Shown here one piece after another: positions 27,153-36,613 of a stretch of DNA of 64,000 nucleotides. The notes beneath the pieces were generated by a model. The model made no database searches. It was not told the origin of the DNA and saw only the letters and a list, made by a program, of their open reading frames with translations. Position numbers and translations under genes: made by a program. The DNA is from an uncultured Pelagibacteraceae bacterium (lineage in GTDB: Bacteria; Pseudomonadota; Alphaproteobacteria; Pelagibacterales; Pelagibacteraceae): the NCBI GenBank assembly GCA_902612325.1, contig CACMDB010000006.1:21632-85631 (forward strand), given 5' to 3'. How positions within the stretch are numbered: position 1 is the stretch's first letter; every line of letters begins with the position of its first letter.

Positions 27153-27875
27153 TTATCTAAATTTTATAAGAGTTTTCAGTGCGCGAAATGCATCAATTAG
27201 CTTTATTTTTTTTCCTTCATCATAATTTCTTCCATTATAACTTATTGGAACTTCAAATATTTCATATCCTAAATTTGAGATCTTGGAAGTAACTTCTGGA
27301 CAAAACGCAAAGTCATTTTCTTCTAAATCAATTAAGTCAAACACTTCCTTATGAAATACTTTATAACAAGTATGAGCATCTGTAAGATTTTGATTATTTA
27401 AAAAATTTGAAATAATGGTTAAAGAATGATTTCCAAAAATTCTTATTTTCGATGTAAATCCTGAGGTTTCGTATCTATTTTGATTTAATACTCTAGATCC
27501 ATAAACAACTTTAGCCTTATTACTAAATATTGGCTCTAATAATTTATTATAATCATAAGGATCGTATTCCAAATCTGCATCTTGTATAATGATTATATCA
27601 CCAGACAAAAAATTTTTTGCAGTTTTAATAGCAGCTCCTTTTCCCATATTTTTATCATGAAAAAAGGTTTGAAAATTTTTTTTTGAAACAAAATTTTCTT
27701 TAATCAATTCTTTTGTACCATCAGTTGAGCAATCATCAACTATTATTAACTCAAAAAAATCATAACCATAATTTTTTAAACTTGATATAACTTTTTCTAC
27801 TAAGTGTACTAATGTTTTTTTTTCATTAAAACACGGAATTATAATAGATAATTTAAATGATTTTTTATTATTCAT
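27153..27875 (-). CDS. family 2 glycosyltransferase (polyprenyl-phosphate type)
   Basis: GT-A glycosyltransferase resembling dolichol-phosphate mannosyltransferase. Motifs: LSIIIPCFNEKKTL at the start, VDDCSTDGT, then KGAAIKTA and the metal-binding IIQDADLEYDP. The C-terminal FEVPISYNGRNYDEGKKIKL segment is characteristic of the group that transfers a sugar to a polyprenyl phosphate. At 240 residues there is no C-terminal membrane domain. It is the last gene of the island, next to 5S, and directly follows a large membrane protein that could use the lipid-linked sugar. Confidence 0.85.
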   Translation of the reverse strand: MNNKKSFKLSIIIPCFNEKKTLVHLVEKVISSLKNYGYDFFELIIVDDCSTDGTKELIKENFVSKKNFQTFFHDKNMGKGAAIKTAKNFLSGDIIIIQDADLEYDPYDYNKLLEPIFSNKAKVVYGSRVLNQNRYETSGFTSKIRIFGNHSLTIISNFLNNQNLTDAHTCYKVFHKEVFDLIDLEENDFAFCPEVTSKISNLGYEIFEVPISYNGRNYDEGKKIKLIDAFRALKTLIKFR

Positions 27876-27877
27876 AA

Positions 27878-29530
27878 CTATTCTTTTAATTTTTTAATTA
27901 TTAAATAACTATTTTTTTTCTTAACTTCTAACTTGTAATAAGAACAAATAAAGGGAGTATTCCAACAAAGTCTACCTTGCCAACTATTTATTGAATTTTT
28001 TTTTACGTCAGGACGATAAATCTTTATTATTTGGTTTAGATTTTTTTCATTTAATACATATTTGTTTTCTATTTTTTTTATACCAATAAAAATATCATCA
28101 GTTTCAACTAATCTTAAAATATTTTTTGAAAAATTAAAAAAAATGAAAATCATGGTAAAAAACAAGAAAATTTTTTTTGAAAACTTTTTATTCATTAAAT
28201 ATCTTATCAAAACAACAAAGACTAGAGTTACAAATAAATGAGTTGCAAAACGATATACTGGAGAAAAATTTAACCAAAATAAAAAACCAATAACTAAAAA
28301 AAAATATAGAATAAATTTTTCTTTAAATAAAAAACTACTTTTTTTCTTTTTTTTTAAAAAAATAAAAAATAAAATTATTGGAAAAACAATTGTTAAGAGA
28401 TGTTCTATTATTTCAACAAAATTTCTCTTTAACCAAAAAATTAGCCAATTAAAATTTTTTAAATATTCATCTGGAGAATAAATTTCCTTTGCTACATGAA
28501 AATAGCTCTTGTTTACTAATTGAAGCTCATTTGATAATTTTAAATTTTCTTCATTAAACCAACTTACGTTAAGACATGTAAAGTTTGTTGGAAAAAAAAG
28601 ACACCCACTATAAATAAATTGTTGTATCAAAAATATAATTACAAAAACATAAATAAAGCAAAATTTTAAATTAAATACATAAGGATTTAAATTTTTAAAA
28701 TTTTTAAAAAATAAATATGTAGGAAGTAAAATTAAAGGTAATGTGCTTAGTTTTATCAAAATTGAAAAAACAGCAAATGCTGAGTTCAGAAAAAAATATT
28801 CTTTTTTTTCTTCAAAAAGATTTGCTTCTGAAAATTTGATAAAGTAATAAATTGATAATATGGAGAAAATTATTGCAGGCAAATCAAAGCCAAATTCAGA
28901 AATTCTTGTAAATTTTAAAATAAAATAAAATAAAGTTATAATTAAAAAATAGTCACTATTTTCCACTTTATTTTTTGAAATAACCTGACCAACTGAAAAT
29001 GTTATGAAATTAAGAAATAATAGAAAAGTTGGTAAAGTCAAAAAATTAAAATTCTTATCACTTAAGAAAAATATGGAATATAAATTTAACCAAATAGAAT
29101 TGTATACATAAGGTTTATCAATATTTGCAAATCCAAAGATTATTTTTTCCTCAATTAAACCTATTGCATATGGAAGATGATAATATCCGAAATCTTCATG
29201 ATATTTTTGAGACAAATATATCGGTATTAGTAAAAGAATTATCACTACATAGTGAATATTTTTTACCTTTAAAAAACTAAAAAAGTTGATTTTATTATTA
29301 CAGAAAAAGAACAGCAATCCAAGAGTAAAAATAATAACACTTAAAAATAGATTTATTTTAAAAAAGAAGTGAAAAAGAGTTATGATTGAGGAAATAATCA
29401 AATAACCTAACAAAACATTTAAAAAAAAATATTTATTTGAATTTGAGCTTAAAAGTTTACCAAAACCAGAAAATGAAATTGAGATCAAAACAATACTTAC
29501 AATAAATATAAGTATTTGAAAAAAAATCAT
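27878..29530 (-). CDS. large polytopic membrane protein, likely GT-C glycosyltransferase
   Basis: A 550-residue protein with about twelve hydrophobic helices. After the first helices comes the loop HEDFGYYHLP (around residue 110), an acidic, aromatic motif seen in GT-C enzymes that use lipid-phosphate sugars; YNSIWLNLYS follows. The C-terminal roughly 80 residues form a soluble tail with CxxxxFICSYYKLE. It lies two bases before the polyprenyl-phosphate-type GT2 gene, which could supply its donor. A specific reaction cannot be assigned. Confidence 0.65.
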   Translation of the reverse strand: MIFFQILIFIVSIVLISISFSGFGKLLSSNSNKYFFLNVLLGYLIISSIITLFHFFFKINLFLSVIIFTLGLLFFFCNNKINFFSFLKVKNIHYVVIILLLIPIYLSQKYHEDFGYYHLPYAIGLIEEKIIFGFANIDKPYVYNSIWLNLYSIFFLSDKNFNFLTLPTFLLFLNFITFSVGQVISKNKVENSDYFLIITLFYFILKFTRISEFGFDLPAIIFSILSIYYFIKFSEANLFEEKKEYFFLNSAFAVFSILIKLSTLPLILLPTYLFFKNFKNLNPYVFNLKFCFIYVFVIIFLIQQFIYSGCLFFPTNFTCLNVSWFNEENLKLSNELQLVNKSYFHVAKEIYSPDEYLKNFNWLIFWLKRNFVEIIEHLLTIVFPIILFFIFLKKKKKSSFLFKEKFILYFFLVIGFLFWLNFSPVYRFATHLFVTLVFVVLIRYLMNKKFSKKIFLFFTMIFIFFNFSKNILRLVETDDIFIGIKKIENKYVLNEKNLNQIIKIYRPDVKKNSINSWQGRLCWNTPFICSYYKLEVKKKNSYLIIKKLKE

Positions 29531-29535
29531 AAATT

Positions 29536-30474
29536 TTACTTATGAGATCTCTTAAAATCCTCAATTATATAATCAAGAGCTTTTGAAAAATTCATCTTTG
29601 ATCTCCACCCATATAGATTTGCCAATGAAGTATTTAATTTTTTTCTTTTTACACCATCTAATTTTTTATTGTTATCGAATTTTAATATAACATTTGGATC
29701 AATTTTACTTCTAATATATTTAGCATAATCTTTAATAGTCATTTCCACTGGTGAACCAATATTCACCAAGGGTTTTTTAATCCTTTTTTTCAAAAAAAAT
29801 TCACAAGCATCAGCTAACTCATCAACGTACAGAATCTCTCTTAAAGGTTTACCAGTCCCCCATAATTTAACAATTTTTTTACCTTTTTTTTCACTGGCAA
29901 GATGGATCTTTTTTATTATAGCTGGTAAAAAATGTGAGTTTTCTAAATTATAATTGTCATTAGGACCAAACAAATTACACGGCATCAAACAAATATAGTC
30001 TGTTTTGTATTGTTTATTAAAAGACTCGATCATTTTTATTCCTGCTATTTTAGCTATTGCATAACTTTCATTAGTTTCCTCTAATTTACCAGTCATAATT
30101 TGGCTTTCCTTAATTGGTTTTTTTAAATTTTTTGGATAGATACAGCTGGAACCAAATAAAATTAATTTTTTAACCTTATAAAGATGACTCGAAGAAATTA
30201 AGTTTGTTTGAATTTCCAAATTATCACTTAAAAAATTTGCTGGATATTTAATATTAGCTTTAATGCCACCAACTTTTGCAGCCGCAATAATAACTGCATG
30301 AGGTTTTTTTTTTTTAAAAAATTTTTTTACACCTATCTGGTCTCTAAGATCTAATTTTTTCTTATTAATTGTAATTAATTTTTTATAACCCTTTTTTTTT
30401 AATACTCTTAATATAGCCGACCCAAGCATTCCGTTGTGACCAGCAATAAATATTTTACTATTAATATTTATCAT
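29536..30474 (-). CDS. fcl: GDP-L-fucose synthase
   Basis: Epimerase-reductase converting GDP-4-keto-6-deoxymannose to GDP-L-fucose. It has the Rossmann motif GHNGMLGSAI, the FGSSCIYPKN and ESYAIAKIAG catalytic blocks (Ser, Tyr, Lys), and PCNLFGPNDNYNLENSHFLPA, diagnostic for the Fcl/WcaG family. The start at 30474 is chosen because GAGGAAG lies nine bases upstream and the Rossmann strand begins right after it; an ATG 45 bases further upstream lies deep inside gmd. It overlaps gmd by 14 bases. Confidence 0.92.
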   Translation of the reverse strand: MININSKIFIAGHNGMLGSAILRVLKKKGYKKLITINKKKLDLRDQIGVKKFFKKKKPHAVIIAAAKVGGIKANIKYPANFLSDNLEIQTNLISSSHLYKVKKLILFGSSCIYPKNLKKPIKESQIMTGKLEETNESYAIAKIAGIKMIESFNKQYKTDYICLMPCNLFGPNDNYNLENSHFLPAIIKKIHLASEKKGKKIVKLWGTGKPLREILYVDELADACEFFLKKRIKKPLVNIGSPVEMTIKDYAKYIRSKIDPNVILKFDNNKKLDGVKRKKLNTSLANLYGWRSKMNFSKALDYIIEDFKRSHK

Positions 30475-31504
30475 TATTATTTTCTTCCTCGTACGCAACC
30501 ATTTCTTCAATAAGATCATCTATTGTCATTTTCGGATACCAATTAAGTAATTTTTTAGCTTTTGATGCATTTCCTTTTAAGTAGTCAACTTCTAATGGCC
30601 TAAAATATCTCTTTCTGCATTCAACTATAACTTTTTTATTTTCCGTATTAACCCCTTTTTCATTAATACCTTTTCCAATCCATTCTAGTTTAAATCCAAT
30701 TTTCTTCGCAGCTCTATTAACAAAATCTTTAATTGTAAAGGTTTTGCCAGTTCCAATTACATAATCATTGGGTTTATTTTGTTGTAACATTTTCCACATT
30801 GCCTCAACATAATCTTTTGCATGACCCCAATCTCTTTTTGAATATAAATTTCCTAAAAAAAGTTTTTTTTGATTGCCCTTTTTGATTTTTACTAAAGCTT
30901 GAATAATTTTTTTTGTTACAAATGTTTCTCCTCTAATAGGGCTTTCGTGATTAAATAAAATACCATTACAAGCGAAAATACCATATGCCTCTCTATAATT
31001 TTTCGTAATCCAATGAGCAAAACATTTTGAAACCCCGTATGGACTTACAGGATGAAAAGGTGTTTTTTCATTTTGAAATTTACCTTTAGTTCTACCAAAC
31101 ATTTCCGATGTACCAGCTTGATAAAATTTTATTTTTTTTTCTAAATTTAAACTCTTTATTGCCTCTAATATTCTTAGAGTGCCAAGGCCATTCACTTCGG
31201 CAGAATATTCTGGAACCTCAAAAGAAACCTTTACATGGGATTGTGCAGCGAGATTATATATTTCATTTGGTTTTACATTTTTGATTAAGTTCAATATTGA
31301 TGATGCATCAGTCAAATCACCATAAAAAATTTTAAAATTCGATTTATAATTTATGTCCTTATAGATATCATCTATTCTTTGGGTATTAATTAAAGAGGAT
31401 CGTCTTTTTACTCCATAAACTTTATATCTCTTTTTTAATAAAAATTTTGATAAATAAGCACCGTCTTGACCAGTGACTCCAAATATCAATGCTGTTTTTT
31501 TCAT
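30461..31504 (-). CDS. gmd: GDP-mannose 4,6-dehydratase
   Basis: Makes GDP-4-keto-6-deoxymannose, the first step to GDP-L-fucose and related sugars. Motifs: GVTGQDGAYLSKFLL at the N-terminus, RRSSLINTQRIDDIY, the YNLAAQSHVKVSFE block, GTSEMFGRTKG, and the catalytic YGVSKCFAHW. At 347 residues it is full length. It is paired with fcl downstream. A promoter-like pair lies in the 70-base upstream gap, so gmd probably starts a transcript that runs to 5S. Confidence 0.96.
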   Translation of the reverse strand: MKKTALIFGVTGQDGAYLSKFLLKKRYKVYGVKRRSSLINTQRIDDIYKDINYKSNFKIFYGDLTDASSILNLIKNVKPNEIYNLAAQSHVKVSFEVPEYSAEVNGLGTLRILEAIKSLNLEKKIKFYQAGTSEMFGRTKGKFQNEKTPFHPVSPYGVSKCFAHWITKNYREAYGIFACNGILFNHESPIRGETFVTKKIIQALVKIKKGNQKKLFLGNLYSKRDWGHAKDYVEAMWKMLQQNKPNDYVIGTGKTFTIKDFVNRAAKKIGFKLEWIGKGINEKGVNTENKKVIVECRKRYFRPLEVDYLKGNASKAKKLLNWYPKMTIDDLIEEMVAYEEENNNDKY

Positions 31505-31529
31505 TTAAATCTATTTGTTAATAATTAAA

Positions 31530-31557
31530 ATTAATTGTAAGTATATAGTATAGTCAA
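31530..31557 (-). promoter_or_regulatory. candidate gmd promoter
   Basis: On the minus strand TTGACT (31557-31552), a 16-base spacer and ATTAAT (31535-31530). It lies in a 70-base gap, one of only a few gaps over 50 bases in the island, and would give a leader of about 20 bases before gmd. Confidence 0.45.
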
Positions 31558-31574
31558 GACCCTAATTCTAGAAT

Positions 31575-32306
31575 TTAGTTAATAATTACAATTTTATTAT
31601 AAATCACCATTGGAACTAATTTAAGACTATGAAAATACCTTTTTAAAAAAATCAAAGGATTAAATATCAACCTTACAAACCATCCGAGATATAATTGATC
31701 TATCAAAATATTTATAGGTGCTTGATCTTTTGTGAAAAAAGAAATAGCTGCACCAGTGCATAGTATTGTGCTTTTAATCTTTAAATTTTTTTTCAAATAT
31801 AGTCCTAAAATTTCTTGTTTTCCCCCACCTATGTTTGTGAGTATAAAATCAGGTTTAGCTTTTTGAATTTTTATCAAAAGTTTTTTGTCTGATATATTTT
31901 TTGTATCATATTTAGGCGCAAGGTAATTATGTATTTTTTCTACACCAAAACTTTTTAATAAATTCTTATTAGATTTTGAAAATTTAATATTTGGATCAAT
32001 ACAAAAAACTGATTTCTTTTTATTTTTTTTTAGATAATCAAAAAATAAATTTAAAAATTTATAACCTGAAAACTTTGATACACTTATGTTTTTAAGGACT
32101 TTTAATAATAATACAAAAAAACCACTATCAAAAAAAGCATAATCAGCTTTTCTTAGAGAATTGTAATATTTACTCGACTCCTCAATAGATGCTAATGCAG
32201 GGCCTGCAGGAAAAACAAACAGCCCTTTTCTGATAATAAATTTATCAAAATTTTTAGTATTAATATTGTAAAATTTGATGTTTTTAAAAATTATTTTTTT
32301 AATCAT
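31575..32306 (-). CDS. WecG/TagA/CpsF family glycosyltransferase
   Basis: Member of the family that adds N-acetylmannosaminuronate, N-acetylmannosamine or similar sugars to lipid-linked intermediates. Family signs are FFDSGFFV (for the usual DG-rich loop), DFILTNIGGGKQEILGLYL (the GxPKQE-type block), CTGAAISFFTKDQAPI and the closing QLYLGWFVRLIFNP. The length of 243 is typical. It lies between the GDP-mannose epimerase and gmd. Confidence 0.82.
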   Translation of the reverse strand: MIKKIIFKNIKFYNINTKNFDKFIIRKGLFVFPAGPALASIEESSKYYNSLRKADYAFFDSGFFVLLLKVLKNISVSKFSGYKFLNLFFDYLKKNKKKSVFCIDPNIKFSKSNKNLLKSFGVEKIHNYLAPKYDTKNISDKKLLIKIQKAKPDFILTNIGGGKQEILGLYLKKNLKIKSTILCTGAAISFFTKDQAPINILIDQLYLGWFVRLIFNPLIFLKRYFHSLKLVPMVIYNKIVIIN

Positions 32307-32363
32307 TTCTCATCAATTATTCAAAAATATCAGACCAATATTTAATTTTAAATTGAAAAATAT

Positions 32364-33374
32364 TTAAGATTTCGTAAATCTACTTATGTTTGAACCATGT
32401 TTATTAATTTCAATATTCATCCAATCATAAGTTTTCTTTAGGCCATCTTTTAATTTTATTTTATAACTCCAATTTAAAACTTTTTTTACTAGTTCATTAT
32501 TACTAGATCTACCTCTTACTCCTTTTGGTTTATCTAACTGATAATCCCGTTTTAGTTTTTTTATATTTGAAATATCCTCAATTATATCTATCATTTGGTT
32601 GATTGATACTTGTTCATCACTACCAATGTTAACAGGCTCAGAGTAGTCGGATTCGAATAATCTTAAAGTTCCCTCAACACAATCATCGATGAATAAGAAA
32701 CTTCTTGTTTGTTTTCCATCCCCCCAAACTTCAATTTCATCGTGATCATTTTTTTTTGCATAAATGATCTTTCTACATAAAGCTGCTGGTGCTTTTTCTC
32801 TACCACCATCATAAGTTCCATAGGGACCGTATATGTTATGATATCTTGCAATCCTCACCTCAATTCCATAATCCTCCATAAAATGTCTACACATACGTTC
32901 ACTAAACAATTTTTCCCAACCATAACCGTCTTCTGGATCTGCTGGATAAGCATCGTTTTCTTTTAATCCATCAATAAATACATCTTGCTGTTTAGTTTTA
33001 TTGTATGCACAAGCACTTGAGGAAAAAAAATATCTTTGAATTTTGTTTTCTTTGCAAGCAATAAGTAAATTTGTGTTTATTAAAACAGATTGCATGCATT
33101 CGGCTTTATTATTTTCTATAAAACCCATACCTCCCATGTTGCATGCCATATTAAAAACATAGTCAATATTTTTTGTAACTTTTCTACAATTATTAATCTC
33201 TTTCATATCCATCGAGTAATAATTTTTTACATTATCGTAATCCTGAAACCAATATTCTTTTGGTTTAATATCTACTGCTACAATAGAATTATCATCTCTT
33301 AACAATCTTTTAACTAAATGACCACCTATAAAGCCACCAGCACCAACAATCAAAATTTTTTTATTTTTAATCAT
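32364..33374 (-). CDS. GDP-mannose 3,5-epimerase-like enzyme
   Basis: Extended short-chain dehydrogenase with striking likeness to plant GDP-mannose 3,5-epimerase, which makes GDP-L-galactose and GDP-L-gulose. Shared blocks: GAGGFIGGHL, NMGGMGFIENN, SSSACAYN (Cys122), PEDGYGWEKLFSERMC (Tyr151, Lys155), RYHNIYGPYGTYDGGREKAPAA (Lys194). The Cys and Lys that do the epimerisation in the plant enzyme are kept. At 336 residues it is slightly shorter than the plant form. With gmd and fcl nearby it indicates a GDP-mannose-centred sugar branch. Confidence 0.85.
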   Translation of the reverse strand: MIKNKKILIVGAGGFIGGHLVKRLLRDDNSIVAVDIKPKEYWFQDYDNVKNYYSMDMKEINNCRKVTKNIDYVFNMACNMGGMGFIENNKAECMQSVLINTNLLIACKENKIQRYFFSSSACAYNKTKQQDVFIDGLKENDAYPADPEDGYGWEKLFSERMCRHFMEDYGIEVRIARYHNIYGPYGTYDGGREKAPAALCRKIIYAKKNDHDEIEVWGDGKQTRSFLFIDDCVEGTLRLFESDYSEPVNIGSDEQVSINQMIDIIEDISNIKKLKRDYQLDKPKGVRGRSSNNELVKKVLNWSYKIKLKDGLKKTYDWMNIEINKHGSNISRFTKS

Positions 33375-33387
33375 AATAAAATATTTC

Positions 33388-34392
33388 TCATTTGATTTTT
33401 AAAAATTTAATAAAAATAGTGTAAATTATAATGAATAAAGAAAAAATTAAAAAAGAGTTCAGTCTAAAAATTATAAATAAAAGAATTGGTAAAATAGTAA
33501 GAGAAATCAGGATTATATTAGAAAATAATAAAGAGAATCTATTTATCAAAAGGTGATGAATATGATTTCTATCACCTAAAAATGGATTTTTTGAATTTAA
33601 AGATCTAGTGATTGTTAGTCTCAACAAATCGACACCAGGGAATAACAATAAGAAAAAAATTTCGTCTGCATAAATAATATTTTTTTGAACGTTGTATTCA
33701 TAAATTAAGGATATTGATAAAATAATAGTTATCAAATAAATTCCACTATCACCTAAAAAAAGTAAATTTTTCAAATTAAGAATCATAACCATCAAAATTA
33801 ATATAATACAAATTAAATAAAAAAAATTTACATCACTTTTAATAAGTAAATAGGAAAAAAAAAATAAAAAAATTAAACATGATTGACCATTGATGCCATC
33901 ATAAAAATTTAATGCATTAATTAAAATCAAAATAGAAAAGATTGTAAAAAAAATTGATGCGTTTCCTAAAAAAATTCTTTTTTCTAAAAAAGATAAACTA
34001 AAATTTGAGATGGTTAAATTTTCATTAAAAAAAATTACGATAAATATAATTAATATTGAAATTAATAATTTTTTAAAAGGAGATAAATGAAATTTATCAT
34101 CATAAAGACCCAAAAAAAAGTAACTATAAATTAAAATCAAAAGTGAAAATAACTCAAAATTATTAAAATAATTTATATTGAGCGATAAGAATCTCTCTTG
34201 AAAAAAAATTTGATAAAAAAATATGGTTGAAAAATTTAATATCAAAATTAAACCACCAATTAAAGGTACCTTTGCTTTGTGGATTTTTAATTTTCCATCT
34301 GGATGATCATAAATATTTAATATTTTGGAAATTTTCTTGAGATTTATTAAAATTATTAAATTCAATATTAGTAAAAAAAAAATAAATATCAT
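33388..34392 (-). CDS. WecA/MraY-type sugar-phosphate transferase (GT4)
   Basis: Polytopic transferase that starts glycan assembly by moving a sugar phosphate to undecaprenyl phosphate. About ten hydrophobic helices are present. Family motifs are HKAKVPLIGG, LGLYDDKFHL (Asp pair), ALNFYDGINGQ, LFLGDSGIYLI and the cytoplasmic GDRNHIHHLL. The length of 334 is typical. It overlaps the Wzy-like gene upstream by four bases. It is the most likely priming enzyme for the island's polymer. Confidence 0.9.
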   Translation of the reverse strand: MIFIFFLLILNLIILINLKKISKILNIYDHPDGKLKIHKAKVPLIGGLILILNFSTIFFYQIFFQERFLSLNINYFNNFELFSLLILIYSYFFLGLYDDKFHLSPFKKLLISILIIFIVIFFNENLTISNFSLSFLEKRIFLGNASIFFTIFSILILINALNFYDGINGQSCLIFLFFFSYLLIKSDVNFFYLICIILILMVMILNLKNLLFLGDSGIYLITIILSISLIYEYNVQKNIIYADEIFFLLLFPGVDLLRLTITRSLNSKNPFLGDRNHIHHLLINRFSLLFSNIILISLTILPILLFIIFRLNSFLIFSLFIIIYTIFIKFLKIK

Positions 34393-35690
34393 GAATTAAA
34401 AACTTGTTTATATGAGAACATGTAGAATCCAATATAAAAATAATTTGTAATAGATATCCAATTATTAAAAAAGTTTCCATTAGGAACAAAAGGAAAAAAA
34501 TTCACAATTAAACCTACAGAAATTATTAAAAAGCAATTCTTTTTAACAACAGGATTATTTATATTATATACTTTGAGTAATTTAAAAATTACAAAAACCA
34601 AACCAAATAAATAAAATATTAAGCCTATCAAACCCGTCTCTAAAATAATTTGTATTAAAAAGTTATGAGGATGGGTTGAGCACACTCCTTTTGGAGGATT
34701 GTAGTCTACACTTCTACAGTAGTGTCTAAAACCTTTTGGACCTATTCCCCAAACAGGATCTTTTTTAAATAATTCGTAAGAAAGAATATAATGTCCTTCA
34801 TGATTAGATGAAAAAATCTTAATTTCTTTTTTCAATTCCTTTTTTTTTGTATCTTTTTTTTCTTCAAGAACTTGTTCTGTTTTATTTAAAAAAGAATTAT
34901 TTGTAATTTGATTAAAAGTCTTGATGAATATTTTATTACCTGGTTTAAATTTTCCAAATTCAAATGTATGCACAACAAGAATAAATATAATCAAAAAAAA
35001 TGAGCTTAAGTAAAAAATATTTCTCAATTCTTTTACCAATGTAATTACTAATAAAATAAATATTAACATTAAAAAAAAGGGTGTTCTTGCGCCAGCAAGA
35101 AAAATGACACTGAAGTAAAAACCAAGAAAAAATATTAAAAAAATAAAGTATTTATTTATTTTTATATTTGAGTAGAAAAATAGAAAAAGAATAAAAGGTA
35201 ACAATTTTATAAGAAAAGAGCCTAATATTTGCTCAAAGCCAAAAATGCTTGTTATTGTTGCTTCTATAATTTCAATTCCAAATATATTTTTTCCACTCAA
35301 AAACTGTAAATAACTATCAATAAAAATTAAAGTGCTTAGCCCCAAAATTAAAAGTAAAATATTTTTTTTATCTTTATCAGAAGCATCTTTGTAAAAATCT
35401 AATATAAAATAAATAGATAAAGAGAGTAGACAAAATCTAAAAAATATATATGAAGAAAATCTTAGATTATCATCTATTTGGAAAAATGCATTTACAGCAA
35501 CATAGAACGAAAATAATATCAAAAATAAAAACTTAAAATCTTTAAAATAATCTATATCTCTGTTCTTGTAAAAAAAAAATAAAGTTAAAAATAATACAGA
35601 TAACTCAATGACAGCAATACCAGGAATTAACATAAAGGGTGTAAGAAATAGCAAATATAAAAAAAAATTGTTTTTAATTGAATCTATCAT
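34389..35690 (-). CDS. O-antigen ligase/polymerase (Wzy/WaaL family)
   Basis: Membrane protein with about eleven hydrophobic helices and a large periplasmic loop (roughly residues 240-335, rich in Lys/Glu). The Wzy_C signature is clear: a GIGPKGFRHYC segment and THPHNFLIQIILETGLIG just before a helix. It either polymerises repeat units or ligates them to lipid A core; sequence alone does not separate these. The length of 433 is typical. It sits beside the priming transferase. Confidence 0.87.
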   Translation of the reverse strand: MIDSIKNNFFLYLLFLTPFMLIPGIAVIELSVLFLTLFFFYKNRDIDYFKDFKFLFLILFSFYVAVNAFFQIDDNLRFSSYIFFRFCLLSLSIYFILDFYKDASDKDKKNILLLILGLSTLIFIDSYLQFLSGKNIFGIEIIEATITSIFGFEQILGSFLIKLLPFILFLFFYSNIKINKYFIFLIFFLGFYFSVIFLAGARTPFFLMLIFILLVITLVKELRNIFYLSSFFLIIFILVVHTFEFGKFKPGNKIFIKTFNQITNNSFLNKTEQVLEEKKDTKKKELKKEIKIFSSNHEGHYILSYELFKKDPVWGIGPKGFRHYCRSVDYNPPKGVCSTHPHNFLIQIILETGLIGLIFYLFGLVFVIFKLLKVYNINNPVVKKNCFLIISVGLIVNFFPFVPNGNFFNNWISITNYFYIGFYMFSYKQVFNS

Positions 35691-35725
35691 TTAAAATTTC
35701 TTTAGTTTACAATAATACTTTTTAA

Positions 35726-36613
35726 TCATTTTTTTAATAACTTGATAAATTTTTTTGGAAGCATAAAACCAATAATAAATTTTAGCATTTGAATTGTATT
35801 AGGATATTCAAATATTTTCTTTATTAAAAAAAAATTTTTTTTTTTATTTAAAAGTAAATGGTTTATTTCAAGAAAGAGTAACCTATTTTTAAAAAACGTT
35901 TTATTTTTTCTAAAATCTGCATTTTCTGAGTTTAGCTGGCTTTGATACCAGTAGAGATATTCCTCAAAAAAAATATTTGTATTTTCTTTAGAAAAGTTAT
36001 TTTGATGAATTCTGTAATAAATCAAAGGCGTATCAAATGCGTGAAAATTAAAAGATCTTGATGCCCTCATAATTAAATCAAAATCTCCAATTATATTAAA
36101 TTTAGAATTAAACTTTCCAATTATATCAAAAACATCTCGACGAATAATTAAACCACTTATTATAATTGAATAATCTTTGGCAAGATCGTTATATATTTTT
36201 CCATTTGGTAAAATATAATTTTTATATTTTTTATATTTTCCATTTTTTTCATAAAACATAAAAGCATTATTATAAAAAATTTGATATTGAGTGTTATCAA
36301 AATCTTTTTCTCGACTATTGAGGTAATCTGGATCCCACCAGTCATCAACATCTAAAAAAGCAATTAAATCTCCTGAGGATTTATTTATAGCTTCATTTCT
36401 TGCTTCATAGAGAGGTAATTTTTTTTGACTTGAAAATAATCGAATCCTATCATCCTTAATATTTTTAACAATATCTCTACTATTATCTGTTGATAAATTA
36501 TCGAAAAAAATTATCTCAAAATTTGAATACTTTTGATTAATTATACTTTTCAAACATTTTTCTAAATATTTTTCTCCATTAAAACAATTTACAATTACAC
36601 TTATTTTTTTCAT
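35726..36613 (-). CDS. family 2 glycosyltransferase
   Basis: Cytoplasmic GT-A glycosyltransferase: ISVIVNCFNGEKYLEKCL at the N-terminus, FFDNLSTDNS, RNEAINKSSGDLIAFLDVDDWWDP with the metal-binding DVDD. The C-terminal half includes a hydrophobic, basic tail that may touch the membrane. The length is 295. It overlaps the upstream epimerase by four bases. Donor and acceptor are unknown. Confidence 0.85.
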   Translation of the reverse strand: MKKISVIVNCFNGEKYLEKCLKSIINQKYSNFEIIFFDNLSTDNSRDIVKNIKDDRIRLFSSQKKLPLYEARNEAINKSSGDLIAFLDVDDWWDPDYLNSREKDFDNTQYQIFYNNAFMFYEKNGKYKKYKNYILPNGKIYNDLAKDYSIIISGLIIRRDVFDIIGKFNSKFNIIGDFDLIMRASRSFNFHAFDTPLIYYRIHQNNFSKENTNIFFEEYLYWYQSQLNSENADFRKNKTFFKNRLLFLEINHLLLNKKKNFFLIKKIFEYPNTIQMLKFIIGFMLPKKFIKLLKK

